Below are positions 9,659-18,271 of a stretch of 64,000 nt of DNA, piece by piece. Under the pieces are notes generated by a model, which saw only the letters and a list, made by a program, of their open reading frames with translations, was not told where the DNA came from and made no database searches. The position numbers were made by a program, and so were the translations under genes. Positions within the stretch are counted from its first letter, which is position 1; every line of letters starts with the position of its first letter. Source of the DNA: an uncultured Clostridia bacterium (GTDB taxonomy: Bacteria; Bacillota; Clostridia; Oscillospirales; Acutalibacteraceae); assembly GCA_944384825.1 (NCBI GenBank), contig CALWUT010000018.1, forward strand, positions 205,772 to 269,771, in the 5' to 3' direction.

Positions 9659-10615
9659 ATGAACTCAATTAACGATCTTGCTCAAACTCTTAAAAGTATG
9701 AATAATATATACATCGTAACTCATATGTTTCCCGACGGAGATGCATTAGGGTCAGCTTTCTCTCTTTGCAGAATGCTTCAAAAACTCGGTAAAAAAGCTG
9801 CCGTATTGCTTGGGAATGAAATCTCAAAAAAATTTGAATTTATGACCGGTTATATTGAACCTCAGATATTTAATGAAGAATATATAGTTTCAGTAGATCT
9901 TGCCAGTAATTCACTTTTAGAGTCAAGCTTAGAAAAATATGCTTATAAAATAGACTTATGTATCGATCATCATATTTCTAACAGAAAATTTGCCGCCCTT
10001 AACTATATAGACTCTAATGCCGCTGCAAACTGCGAAATAATATACGATCTGATTGATCTTTTAAACGTTCAAATAGATAAGTATATAGCTGAAGGATTGT
10101 ATATCGGTATTTCCAGCGACACCGGCTGCTTTCGGTATTCCAATACTACTTATAAATCACATGAAATCGCCGCTAAATTAATGAAACAAGGAGTAGCTGT
10201 ATCTAAAATTAATGAAAAGCTCTTTACTTTAAAATCCCGAAAAATCCTTGAGATAGAAAAAATTTTAAACCAAAATATAAAATATTTTTCAGAAGGTAAA
10301 TGTGCAATCACATTTATAACCTTAAAAGATTTTGAAAAACATGAAATAAAAGATTCAGAATGCGACGGAATAGCGTCAATTCCTATAAGAATTGAAGGAG
10401 TAAACGTAGGAATAACACTACGTGAAAAATCACCGGATAATTATAAAGTATCCGTACGTACTTCTGAAGAAGTTAACGCAAATGATATAGCTTCCTTATT
10501 CGAAGGCGGAGGACATTTTAGAGCTGCCGGATTTAGTATTCAAGGAAAAATAAACGAAATTATAAATGAAATAGCAAATACAATCCTAACACATCTAGGA
10601 TGGAAAAATAAATGA
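9659..10615 (+). CDS. nrnA: DHH-family nanoRNase/pAp phosphatase (NrnA-like)
   Basis: A 318-residue DHH/DHHA1 phosphoesterase that in Firmicutes degrades 2-5 nt RNAs and dephosphorylates pAp. The N-terminal DHH domain has the metal-binding HMFPDGDALGS, the SVDLAS strand and the DHH triad; the C-terminal DHHA1 domain carries GGGHFRAAGF. A GGGGTG site precedes the ATG. The gene overlaps truB by four bases (ATGA), as in many Clostridia. Confidence 0.92.
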   Translation: MNSINDLAQTLKSMNNIYIVTHMFPDGDALGSAFSLCRMLQKLGKKAAVLLGNEISKKFEFMTGYIEPQIFNEEYIVSVDLASNSLLESSLEKYAYKIDLCIDHHISNRKFAALNYIDSNAAANCEIIYDLIDLLNVQIDKYIAEGLYIGISSDTGCFRYSNTTYKSHEIAAKLMKQGVAVSKINEKLFTLKSRKILEIEKILNQNIKYFSEGKCAITFITLKDFEKHEIKDSECDGIASIPIRIEGVNVGITLREKSPDNYKVSVRTSEEVNANDIASLFEGGGHFRAAGFSIQGKINEIINEIANTILTHLGWKNK

Positions 10616-11508
10616 ATGGAATAATAGTAATTAATAAGCCGAAAAACTTTACCTCTTTCGATATTATTGCAATACTACGAAAAAAATTTAATCAAAAAAA
10701 AATTGGACATATGGGTACTCTTGATCCTATGGCTACAGGAGTTTTACCTGTCTTATTAGGGTCTAGTGCAAAGTTCCAAATATTTACTTCAGAAACTGAA
10801 AAAGAATACGTCTGTGAAATACATCTAGGAGTAGTTACTGATACTTGGGACATTTGGGGAAGTGCAATTAATGCTCAAAATTCAAACTTAAAAATTGAAG
10901 ACTTAGAAGGCGCACTCTGTTCATTTAAAGGAAAAATTAAACAGATTCCTCCTATGTATTCAGCTATTAAAAAAAACGGATTTAAACTATGCTATCTTGC
11001 TCGTAAAGGTGAGGAAGTAGAAAGAGACCCTAGAGATATTTTTATAAAATCTCTTCAATTAATTGAATTTAATGAAAATTCACAAATAGGAAAACTAAAA
11101 ATTTTATGCTCTAAAGGTACATACATTAGATCTCTATGCTATGATATAGGTAAAAAATTAGGTACTGGAGCAAGCATGGGAAATCTATGCCGTACTTTAT
11201 CAAGTTCTTTTAAACTCTCAGAAACCATATCCTTAGAAAGAATAAAGCAACTAGAGCTTGAAGAAATTATTGAAAAATTCGTATTCCCTACTGACCGCCT
11301 TTTTGAAAATAATAATTTAGCATATATTACTAAATCACAATCTAATCTATTTAAAAACGGCGGAAATTTAATGCTCTCTCGCCTTCAATTTGACGTCCCT
11401 CCAAATGATAACGATATAATTAAATTATACTCAAACGGCCACTTTATAGGTATAGGTAAAGTCGATATAAAAAATCATGTCCTCAAATTTTTAAAATGCG
11501 AAAATTAA
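10612..11508 (+). CDS. truB: tRNA pseudouridine(55) synthase TruB
   Basis: TruB converts U55 of the T-loop of tRNAs to pseudouridine. The catalytic motif GHMGTLDPMATGVLP is present with Asp38, along with the GTYIRSLCYDIG segment. The length (298) is standard and includes a C-terminal PUA-like tail. The start overlaps the stop of nrnA. An 80-base gap separates it from ribF. Confidence 0.95.
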   Translation: MNGIIVINKPKNFTSFDIIAILRKKFNQKKIGHMGTLDPMATGVLPVLLGSSAKFQIFTSETEKEYVCEIHLGVVTDTWDIWGSAINAQNSNLKIEDLEGALCSFKGKIKQIPPMYSAIKKNGFKLCYLARKGEEVERDPRDIFIKSLQLIEFNENSQIGKLKILCSKGTYIRSLCYDIGKKLGTGASMGNLCRTLSSSFKLSETISLERIKQLELEEIIEKFVFPTDRLFENNNLAYITKSQSNLFKNGGNLMLSRLQFDVPPNDNDIIKLYSNGHFIGIGKVDIKNHVLKFLKCEN

Positions 11509-11588
11509 AGTAATAATTCTAAATTAATAATCATATAAATAAAATTGATTCTCAAAATTAGTAAATAAATTAATCCCAGGTGATCTAA

Positions 11589-12140
11589 ATGAAAATATAT
11601 ACAAATCTTGAAAAACAACTCTCGCCTTTATGTGTAGCTCTAGGTTACTTCGACGGAGTACATAAAGGACATCAAAGAGTTATAAAATATACAGTAGAAC
11701 TTAAAAAATATGGTATGATACCTACAGTATTTACTTTTAGTCAAAACCCTAAAGCTATAATCTCCAAAGTGCCGGAACATAGAATAACAGATGAAAAAAC
11801 CAAAGAAAAAGTTCTTGAAAGTATGGGAATAGAATTAATTTATAAAGTCGATTTTAACGATTTACGTAATTTAACTGCTGAAAACTTCGTAAAAGATATA
11901 CTCCACGAAGTACTTAATGCTAAATATGTTGTATGCGGTTTCAACTACCATTTTGGCAAAAATGGAATCGCAGACGCGGGAACTTTGAAAAAATTATGCT
12001 TAGATTACGGAATAAAAACCAAAATTGTTCGTCCCGCTTTATACAAGCATGAACCTATTAGCTCTACAAGAATAAGAAATGCTTTACTTAATAATGATTC
12101 CGAAAGTGCTTCTAAAATGTTAAACTTCAGAAAAGAATAA
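11589..12140 (+). CDS. ribF: FAD synthetase domain of RibF (riboflavin kinase domain absent)
   Basis: A 183-residue protein equal to the N-terminal adenylyltransferase half of bifunctional RibF, which turns FMN into FAD. The nucleotidyltransferase motifs GYFDGVHKGH and ISSTRIR are intact. Bacterial RibF is usually about 310 residues, with a C-terminal riboflavin kinase domain. Here translation ends at TAA before that domain, and only about 70 bases, including a terminator hairpin, remain before the convergent USP-like gene. The kinase half is therefore lost, or encoded elsewhere. Confidence 0.88.
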   Translation: MKIYTNLEKQLSPLCVALGYFDGVHKGHQRVIKYTVELKKYGMIPTVFTFSQNPKAIISKVPEHRITDEKTKEKVLESMGIELIYKVDFNDLRNLTAENFVKDILHEVLNAKYVVCGFNYHFGKNGIADAGTLKKLCLDYGIKTKIVRPALYKHEPISSTRIRNALLNNDSESASKMLNFRKE

Positions 12141-12176
12141 ATCCACTTTATTACAAACTATCCTATATAAACATAA

Positions 12177-12196
12177 TTCCCGGATTTAACCGGGAA
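12177..12196 (+). terminator. Terminator between ribF and convergent USP-like gene
   Basis: A 7-bp GC-rich stem (12177-12183 with 12190-12196) with a six-base loop lies between two convergent genes and may serve both strands. The T-tracts on either side are weak. Confidence 0.6.
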
Positions 12197-12210
12197 ATTA
12201 CTATTTTAAA

Positions 12211-13296
12211 CTAATTTTCGGCTCTATAATATAAAAGTACTGCATTTTTTTTTGCATATTCTGCTGTATTTAAATAATCAGAAGAAGCAGATTGAAGCAT
12301 AACGTTATCATCATCGCAGTGCCACCACTTATTGTTTTTATCACGTTTAATAGTAGTATAGTGACCTCTGGACACTTCTCCACTATGATGAAACACTATA
12401 CCCATAAGTTTTAATTTTTTCCCATTCTTATTTTTCACAAATTCCGGGATATTAACTGATCTATCAATTTTTGTAGCACCTGCGCTATCCCATGTTCCTC
12501 GTTCTATAGTTATCAATGCAAAATTATCTTTGTCTTGAATTCGTTCTTCAACACTTCCGCATATTTCATTTGATATAAGCAAAATACTATCACTATTAAG
12601 TAGTTGCGAAAAAGTTGGAGATATTTTTTGATCTAAAAAAATCCTATTTAAACTCTCAGCTATATTATCATAAGAACGTTGTTTATAACTAACATGTCCT
12701 ACCAATCTACAAAATTCAGAATAATCTTCATCATTTCGCGTTATCGGCTGAAATTTATCCATTTTAGAAAACACTTTATTTAATTTATCAAAAACGGCAT
12801 GCTTAGATTTGTTATTATATACAAATTGTTTAACCTCTGGTATTTCATGCAATAGCTGAACATAAGCATTTATATAACATCTAAAATCAGGATTTTGAAT
12901 TCCCGAAAAGGGTTTTTCTTTATCGTCAGTACAACTTTCAAAATTACTTCTTTTAAAATTTGCATGATCGTTCTCCGAAATTCCATTGCTAAAACATTTC
13001 TTTAAGACATAAATAAATAAACCTGCTCCTAAAGAAGTTAATCCGATATTACTCCAATCTTTCCATGTAAAATTATAATCTTTAGGATCAATCTTTTTAA
13101 CATGTTTAACTCGATTAGAAGGAAGTCTTTTTAAGGGCACAGCATCAGAAGGAACAGTTAAAGAACCTCCCAAGCTTAACACCGCCACAGCAGCAGCTAA
13201 AGATTTATTCAAAAATTTATTTACTGATTTTCCTCCTGATACCGAGTCTAAATTTTTTATTTCTCTTAAGCTACTTGAATTTTTCAATTCTTTCAC
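12211..13296 (-). CDS. USP-type (ubiquitin-specific protease-like) deubiquitinase, body of gene
   Basis: The 361-residue frame (GTG start) holds a USP-fold peptidase C19 domain. The Cys box reads NPDFRCYINAYVQLL (Cys140), against the eukaryotic NxGNTCYMNSxLQxL. The His box reads GEVSRGHYTTIKRDKNNKWW followed by CDDDNV (His312, Asp329/330), and the strand NAVLLYYRAE closes the domain. All three catalytic residues are therefore present. Before the domain come the double glycine of a leader (residues 18-22, DSVSGGK starts at 17), a hydrophobic stretch (about 31-45) and a second one (about 83-98). The frame continues upstream past one TAA into a Nif11-like leader (see next entry), so the natural protein was probably 416 residues. 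Ubiquitin is absent from most bacteria; the likely targets are eukaryotic ubiquitin conjugates. Confidence 0.85.
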   Translation of the reverse strand: MKELKNSSSLREIKNLDSVSGGKSVNKFLNKSLAAAVAVLSLGGSLTVPSDAVPLKRLPSNRVKHVKKIDPKDYNFTWKDWSNIGLTSLGAGLFIYVLKKCFSNGISENDHANFKRSNFESCTDDKEKPFSGIQNPDFRCYINAYVQLLHEIPEVKQFVYNNKSKHAVFDKLNKVFSKMDKFQPITRNDEDYSEFCRLVGHVSYKQRSYDNIAESLNRIFLDQKISPTFSQLLNSDSILLISNEICGSVEERIQDKDNFALITIERGTWDSAGATKIDRSVNIPEFVKNKNGKKLKLMGIVFHHSGEVSRGHYTTIKRDKNNKWWHCDDDNVMLQSASSDYLNTAEYAKKNAVLLYYRAEN

Positions 13297-13458
13297 ACTT
13301 CTTTCTATAACCTCGTCTAATTCTTCTTTGCTGAATTCTGCTCCGTTTTAAATACAAAACTCATAAATCTCATCTTCATCTTTAAGTTCAATAAATTTAC
13401 GAAGCAATTCAGAATTGTTAAACAACTCTAAAAAGAATTTTTCTATACTTTTAATCAT
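13297..13458 (-). pseudogene. Nif11-like leader of the USP gene, with in-frame stop at codon 37
   Basis: The ATG at 13458, with AGGAGG just upstream and a good promoter, opens the same frame as the USP-like enzyme. It encodes MIKSIEKFFLELFNNSELL and KDEDEIYEFCI, then TAA (13350-13348), then NGAEFSKEELDEVIERS running on into the enzyme ORF. This is the Nif11-type leader pattern (SxExFLxxxxxxxELRxK, EFCxxNGxxFSxEEL, ending in VSGG). A Lys or Glu codon is expected where TAA stands. As it is, translation from this start ends after 36 residues; the enzyme could be made only by readthrough or re-initiation (GTG at 13296). Confidence 0.75.
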
Positions 13459-13488
13459 CTTTCGCCTCCTACTTTTCTTCCTTAATTA

Positions 13489-13517
13489 ATCATAACATTA
13501 ATTTAAATATAAATCAA
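13489..13517 (-). promoter_or_regulatory. Promoter of the USP-like gene
   Basis: On the minus strand TTGATT (13517-13512) is separated by 17 bases from TATGAT (13494-13489). The ATG at 13458 with AGGAGG follows about 30 bases downstream. The promoter and ribosome site look intact despite the nonsense codon. Confidence 0.6.
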
Positions 13518-13536
13518 TCTTTTTCATCATATTTTT

Positions 13537-15045
13537 TTACATAGAACAAATTTCTATGCATTTAAGTTCAGTTCGACCATCATTGAAATAAAATCTAATG
13601 AAATAGTTATCCATTATATACTTATCTGAAGGAACTGAATCTATGTTATTAATATTTATTGCCAAATTCGAAAAAACAGTTTTATAGTAATCAGGACAAT
13701 CATAGTTTATAGACGAAAATGGTTCACCCATTACGGATCTTCTTTCTACTGCTGTACTCTTTGCTCCAAGTCCCATAAATGTATCTTTTGTACCTAAAAT
13801 TATTTTCTCACAAACATACTCACCTTTCTCTTCATCTACAGTAAATATTACAGAAACATCTAAACTTAGATAAGTAATTATCATTTTTCCATTAGTTTCG
13901 GTTTTATAAGTTTCTTGTCCGAATTCTTTGGTTACATCTTCCGGAGACTTACCTAAGTAGGCTATATAATCAATACTGTCTCCGCGGAAATTACCATCGA
14001 ACATTTGTGAACCAAGTTTATCATATGACTTACCGGTTCCTTGCTTTTTGCCTTTTGAAAACTCACCTTCATAAACTATAACTGACGTGTTTACATCATA
14101 AAGACTTCCAGTACCATCATAAAGACCATCCTTAAACTCCCCGGAATAAATTAGTACTCCTGTATCAAGATCGTAAAGATTTCCGCTGCCTCCGTAAATT
14201 CCATTTTCAAAGTTCCCAGAGTATTGTAGTACGCCATTTACATAAAGCTTTCCTTCTCCGCCATAAAGACCATCCTTAAATGCCCCCTCATATTTAATGC
14301 TGCTTCCATCCTCTTCATACTCCACCCCTATACCATTTAGTACGTTATTTGCGTATTCTCCATAATACTTTCTTAATGCCGTATCTGGATCGTAATCCAC
14401 GCCTTTCCCGGAACGCTGACCAACCATGAAACTTCCTACATATATTATCTTCCCTATATCATTAAATAACTTTCCTTCGCCTTCATATAAGTTGTTTTTA
14501 AAAGCTCCACTATATATTACAATCCCTTCATCATTATAAAGTTCCCCTTCACCACTATATTTTCCTCCGTTAAAGTTCCCTTTATAAATAAGTTTTCCTT
14601 TAGAGTCATATTGCACTCCTTCACCTTCTGGAACACCATTTTTAAGATTCCCTTCAAATACTAAAATCCCTGCTTGATCGTATACTCGTGCTTTACCGCT
14701 AAATTTTGTATATTTAGAAGTATCCAAGTTTAGATTAGCAGTCCAGACTTTTCCTTCTGCCCATGGAATTGCATGAAATATAAGAAGATATCCAACTACT
14801 CCTAAAACTACAAGTGATATACTCACAAATCTTTTTGAAAAATATATTCCAAAAATTCTCCAATAATCCTTTTTACTTGTAGGTTCTCTAAGGAGCGTAT
14901 GAAAGAATTTTTGAACTTTTTGCTGAGCAAGTTGTGCTGCTCTGGTTCCCATGTTTTGAATCTGAACCAAAAAAGCTGTTAAAGAAGTTAATTGAGATTG
15001 GAGTGTAGTCGTAATTCGTGAAAATATGTCTGTAAATAGTGACAT
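13537..15045 (-). CDS. Membrane-anchored MORN-repeat protein
   Basis: A 502-residue protein with a cytoplasmic N-terminus, one membrane segment at about 72-93, and roughly ten MORN repeats (pattern YxGxFxxGxxxGxGxxYxxxG) at about 110-365. The remaining C-terminal part is an unknown beta-rich domain with two Cys residues. MORN repeats usually bind lipids or scaffold proteins. It lies 74 bases downstream of the cyclase-like sensor on the same strand, which suggests co-expression. No catalytic domain is visible, and its substrate or partner is unknown. Confidence 0.8.
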   Translation of the reverse strand: MSLFTDIFSRITTTLQSQLTSLTAFLVQIQNMGTRAAQLAQQKVQKFFHTLLREPTSKKDYWRIFGIYFSKRFVSISLVVLGVVGYLLIFHAIPWAEGKVWTANLNLDTSKYTKFSGKARVYDQAGILVFEGNLKNGVPEGEGVQYDSKGKLIYKGNFNGGKYSGEGELYNDEGIVIYSGAFKNNLYEGEGKLFNDIGKIIYVGSFMVGQRSGKGVDYDPDTALRKYYGEYANNVLNGIGVEYEEDGSSIKYEGAFKDGLYGGEGKLYVNGVLQYSGNFENGIYGGSGNLYDLDTGVLIYSGEFKDGLYDGTGSLYDVNTSVIVYEGEFSKGKKQGTGKSYDKLGSQMFDGNFRGDSIDYIAYLGKSPEDVTKEFGQETYKTETNGKMIITYLSLDVSVIFTVDEEKGEYVCEKIILGTKDTFMGLGAKSTAVERRSVMGEPFSSINYDCPDYYKTVFSNLAININNIDSVPSDKYIMDNYFIRFYFNDGRTELKCIEICSM

Positions 15046-15119
15046 GAATTCTCTCCGTCCTATCTTAATTTATTAAAGATTTGAGTTTAATATAAAGGCA
15101 TTACATTTGCAAAAAGCTT

Positions 15120-18053
15120 TTAAATAAGATACCCAGTAAACTTTTCTTTAGATTCAGGAATTTGTTTAAGCTTAGCTATTTCCTTTTCACATAGCATTAA
15201 ATACTTGATGCTTACTTTATCATTTTCATTTATTCTTAAAACATCAGTGAATAATTTTCGTGCATCTACAAACTTACCTTGTAAATATAAATTTATAGCC
15301 TCACTAAAAGTTTTTTCAGTAGAAATATATAAGTCTTTTTTGTACTGATTTCCTTCCTCTATTATTTGATATATGTCAGTAAAACCGTCGTCCGTAGACT
15401 TTCCTGCTCTGCCAATATAACGATATGAAAAAACTTTGCTTTCTTTAACATTGTCAATAATACTGCTCGTAGCAATATGGTTAATACCAAGTATACTTAA
15501 ACGCGAATCTATATTAAACATCTGCATAATTTCGTCAGAAACAACAATTACGCCACGACGATTTTCGTCTCCCGAAACTCCTACTAGTACATCACCGGAA
15601 CTCAGAATTATATGCATACGATTTTTGATGCTTTCATCCATTTCCACTTCTTTAAACTGTAAGGATGCATTAAAGGCATCTTGCGCACTCTCCGGAAAAA
15701 CAATTAAAGCTTTTAATCCGTCAAATGACTGTACTATTCCCTTGTTCTCTTCCACAACACTAAAAAGTTTATTGTAGCTTGCATTAACGGCTTCAAATAC
15801 TTCGTTTTCATCCTTAAAATCAAAGCACTCTTTACATGAAATATTGAAACTCAAGTAAATTACATTTAAATTTAAAATCTTATGATCATATAGATCAACC
15901 TGTGTAATTTTTTCTTTCCCTATAAGTTTAAATATCTCTTTCGGTACGTACCTTATATATTCTTTATTAAGCTTTATAAGGTTTGAAGTATATCTGCCAA
16001 TCTTTTCTGACATTAAATTAAATGCTTGAGCTATATCTGCAAGCTCGTCCTTCGAGCTGACTCGAACACGTGTATGCCATTCTCCTTTACTCATAGTATC
16101 TATAGCTTTCTCAATCTTTCCTAAAGGCCTAAAAGACCATTTTATTATAAAAGTTATAAATACTCCTATTAATACAGTTATAACCAATATTAAAGCCGAC
16201 GTATGCTTCAAAATTTCCCAAAATTCACGCTGACTGTGTACTCCTTCGTCTAGGAAATTTCCAACCAGTCCCACTACTCTTCCATTTGTGTCCTTAACTG
16301 CAACGAATGATGCTGATAAATCTCCATAAACATCCCTAAACATCACATTTATAGCATCCGAAGAATTGGCCTTATTTGAAAATTGATTCCAAACATTATA
16401 AATCTTTTGTACTTCATCTTGTTCCAGAATGCAATCAACAAGTGTATATCTTTGTGCGACCATATCAGGATCGGTGTATTTTAAAGTATCATAGGATTCT
16501 GAATTCACGTCATACCTCGTACTTAGCGTATTATAAAGCTTTCCATAACTTTCTACGTAAGTTACTATATAATCGCTTCTATCCCCTATTTTTAAAGAAA
16601 CATCATTATACCCTTTTTGAAGAGCGTTTTTTAATTTTACATAATCAGCATTCATATATCCGCTTACATGATCAAGCTTAGCAAAATCACTTCCACTAAT
16701 CGCATCTGCTGCAGTCTTTGCACTTCTCTCCTGTTCGGCACGCAGCACACTCATATACTCATTTACTCCGTCAGACGTATTAACCCACGCTAATATTCCC
16801 ATCGCTACTACAAAAACAGGAAGAAACAATCCAAGAATTTTAACAGAAAGAGGGATTCTTTTTATCTCCACTTGAGCAAGATATCTGATAGCGTAAAATA
16901 AACCTATTACAACTAAAATTACGCTTATCATAATAACATATCCCCACGGAAATAGCGAACCTCTTAAATCTCCTACTAGATAATTATAAGATCCAAAACG
17001 TACATGAAAAGGTTTGTCAAAAGCTTTTGACGCAGCATAAAAATCTCCCGCTCCTAAAGACTTAATACTTCTTACATCCTTCATTTTAACAGAAAGACCA
17101 TCTCCCAAAGAACTGTCTAAACTATAAAGGTTCTGTAAAGTACTGCTTTTAGTGTTAAGTTTATAAAATTTACCATTAACTGAATCGGTAAAGTAAATAT
17201 CGTCCGAAGAATCAACACTCATTCCAGTCACTATAAAAGGAGAACTGGTAAGTACATTTGAATAATTTTCAAATTCTCCTTGGTTATTGGTAGCATATAA
17301 TTCTCCATTTAAAGTCGAGTAAAAAATCCTACCAGTAGATAAAACGCTCATGTCGCTTACCCACTTATACTTTTGACTCGTTACTGCTACATTAGGTGAA
17401 ATTTCAAAGGATTTTATCTTTTTCGGACTTTCATCTAAAAGCGGATTAGCCGTAATAATGTCATAACGATTGTCTTCGCACGCAATAAGAGTAATATTTT
17501 GATCTACAATCTGAATTTTTCTAATGTAAGGATCCGTAGGAGGAGTTGCATCTTTAGAAAAGTCTATAGATGCAAGCTGTTTTATATAATTTCCATTACT
17601 GTCGTACATTAGCACCGTTTCGTTTAATGTTGGATACATCGATTTATCGGATACTATTGCTTTTAAATCCTTTTTCTGCTTTACAAAATAGAAATTTCCT
17701 TTTGAGTCAACTTCTAAATTCCTATATACTAAGCTGCTGTCCTTAGTAGACTTTTCAAGGTCTATTTGGAATTTTGTCGCTCCGCTTGGAAGTACTTTAG
17801 TCACTTTATAAGCGTCCTTTTCTTCGTCTACACCAAGTATATACACATTATTAGATAAATCCATATCAGAACTTAAAAATGTACCAAAATTAGGTCTGTT
17901 GACAAAATACTGAACTATAAATGCAAGTACTATAAGAACTATTGCTCCTACTGTATACATAACTCCAGGACTGAAAATAACACTTTTAAATTTTGAAATT
18001 TTTTCCTCCTTATCTATTTTAAATTCTTGTTCTTTTTTTGAATCCTTTTTCAT
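15120..18053 (-). CDS. HAMP-containing sensor with degenerate adenylate/guanylate cyclase domain
   Basis: A 977-residue membrane protein. In order: a membrane segment (about 31-50), a beta-propeller-like extracytoplasmic region (about 60-350), two membrane segments (about 362-385 and 403-425), a sensor region, another membrane segment (about 622-645), HAMP (about 647-700), a class III cyclase-like domain (about 720-900) and a TPR-like tail. In the cyclase-like part the usual metal-binding FxDI reads SFNI, while the second site reads FDG. Catalysis is therefore doubtful, and a regulatory role is likelier. A GAGGGG site precedes the ATG. Confidence 0.7.
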   Translation of the reverse strand: MKKDSKKEQEFKIDKEEKISKFKSVIFSPGVMYTVGAIVLIVLAFIVQYFVNRPNFGTFLSSDMDLSNNVYILGVDEEKDAYKVTKVLPSGATKFQIDLEKSTKDSSLVYRNLEVDSKGNFYFVKQKKDLKAIVSDKSMYPTLNETVLMYDSNGNYIKQLASIDFSKDATPPTDPYIRKIQIVDQNITLIACEDNRYDIITANPLLDESPKKIKSFEISPNVAVTSQKYKWVSDMSVLSTGRIFYSTLNGELYATNNQGEFENYSNVLTSSPFIVTGMSVDSSDDIYFTDSVNGKFYKLNTKSSTLQNLYSLDSSLGDGLSVKMKDVRSIKSLGAGDFYAASKAFDKPFHVRFGSYNYLVGDLRGSLFPWGYVIMISVILVVIGLFYAIRYLAQVEIKRIPLSVKILGLFLPVFVVAMGILAWVNTSDGVNEYMSVLRAEQERSAKTAADAISGSDFAKLDHVSGYMNADYVKLKNALQKGYNDVSLKIGDRSDYIVTYVESYGKLYNTLSTRYDVNSESYDTLKYTDPDMVAQRYTLVDCILEQDEVQKIYNVWNQFSNKANSSDAINVMFRDVYGDLSASFVAVKDTNGRVVGLVGNFLDEGVHSQREFWEILKHTSALILVITVLIGVFITFIIKWSFRPLGKIEKAIDTMSKGEWHTRVRVSSKDELADIAQAFNLMSEKIGRYTSNLIKLNKEYIRYVPKEIFKLIGKEKITQVDLYDHKILNLNVIYLSFNISCKECFDFKDENEVFEAVNASYNKLFSVVEENKGIVQSFDGLKALIVFPESAQDAFNASLQFKEVEMDESIKNRMHIILSSGDVLVGVSGDENRRGVIVVSDEIMQMFNIDSRLSILGINHIATSSIIDNVKESKVFSYRYIGRAGKSTDDGFTDIYQIIEEGNQYKKDLYISTEKTFSEAINLYLQGKFVDARKLFTDVLRINENDKVSIKYLMLCEKEIAKLKQIPESKEKFTGYLI

Positions 18054-18172
18054 AGAATCCCCTCACATAATTTTTTATGATTTGACATTTCAATTAACTT
18101 TAAGATATATTTTAAAGTAAAATATGCAAAGTTTACAAACACTATTTAAAAAATATCTTATCTATTTTGTTA

Positions 18173-18201
18173 TTGACTTGTATAATATAGTATATTATCA
18201 T
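18173..18201 (+). promoter_or_regulatory. Candidate promoter of the LysM gene
   Basis: TTGACT (18173-18178) and TATCAT (18196-18201) are 17 bases apart, in a very AT-rich divergent region between the sensor and the LysM gene. The start codon is about 70 bases downstream. Confidence 0.5.
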
Positions 18202-18271
18202 AGAATTATTGAGTCAAGTGTAATAAAAATGTTTTATTTAATTATTCTTATAAAAAGGTGTGGGGAAATCT

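Noticed and set aside
12211-13458. Genetic-code change (TAA as sense) to explain the two interrupted frames
   Set aside because: TAA ends many intact genes here, including rimP, infB and ribF at their expected lengths.
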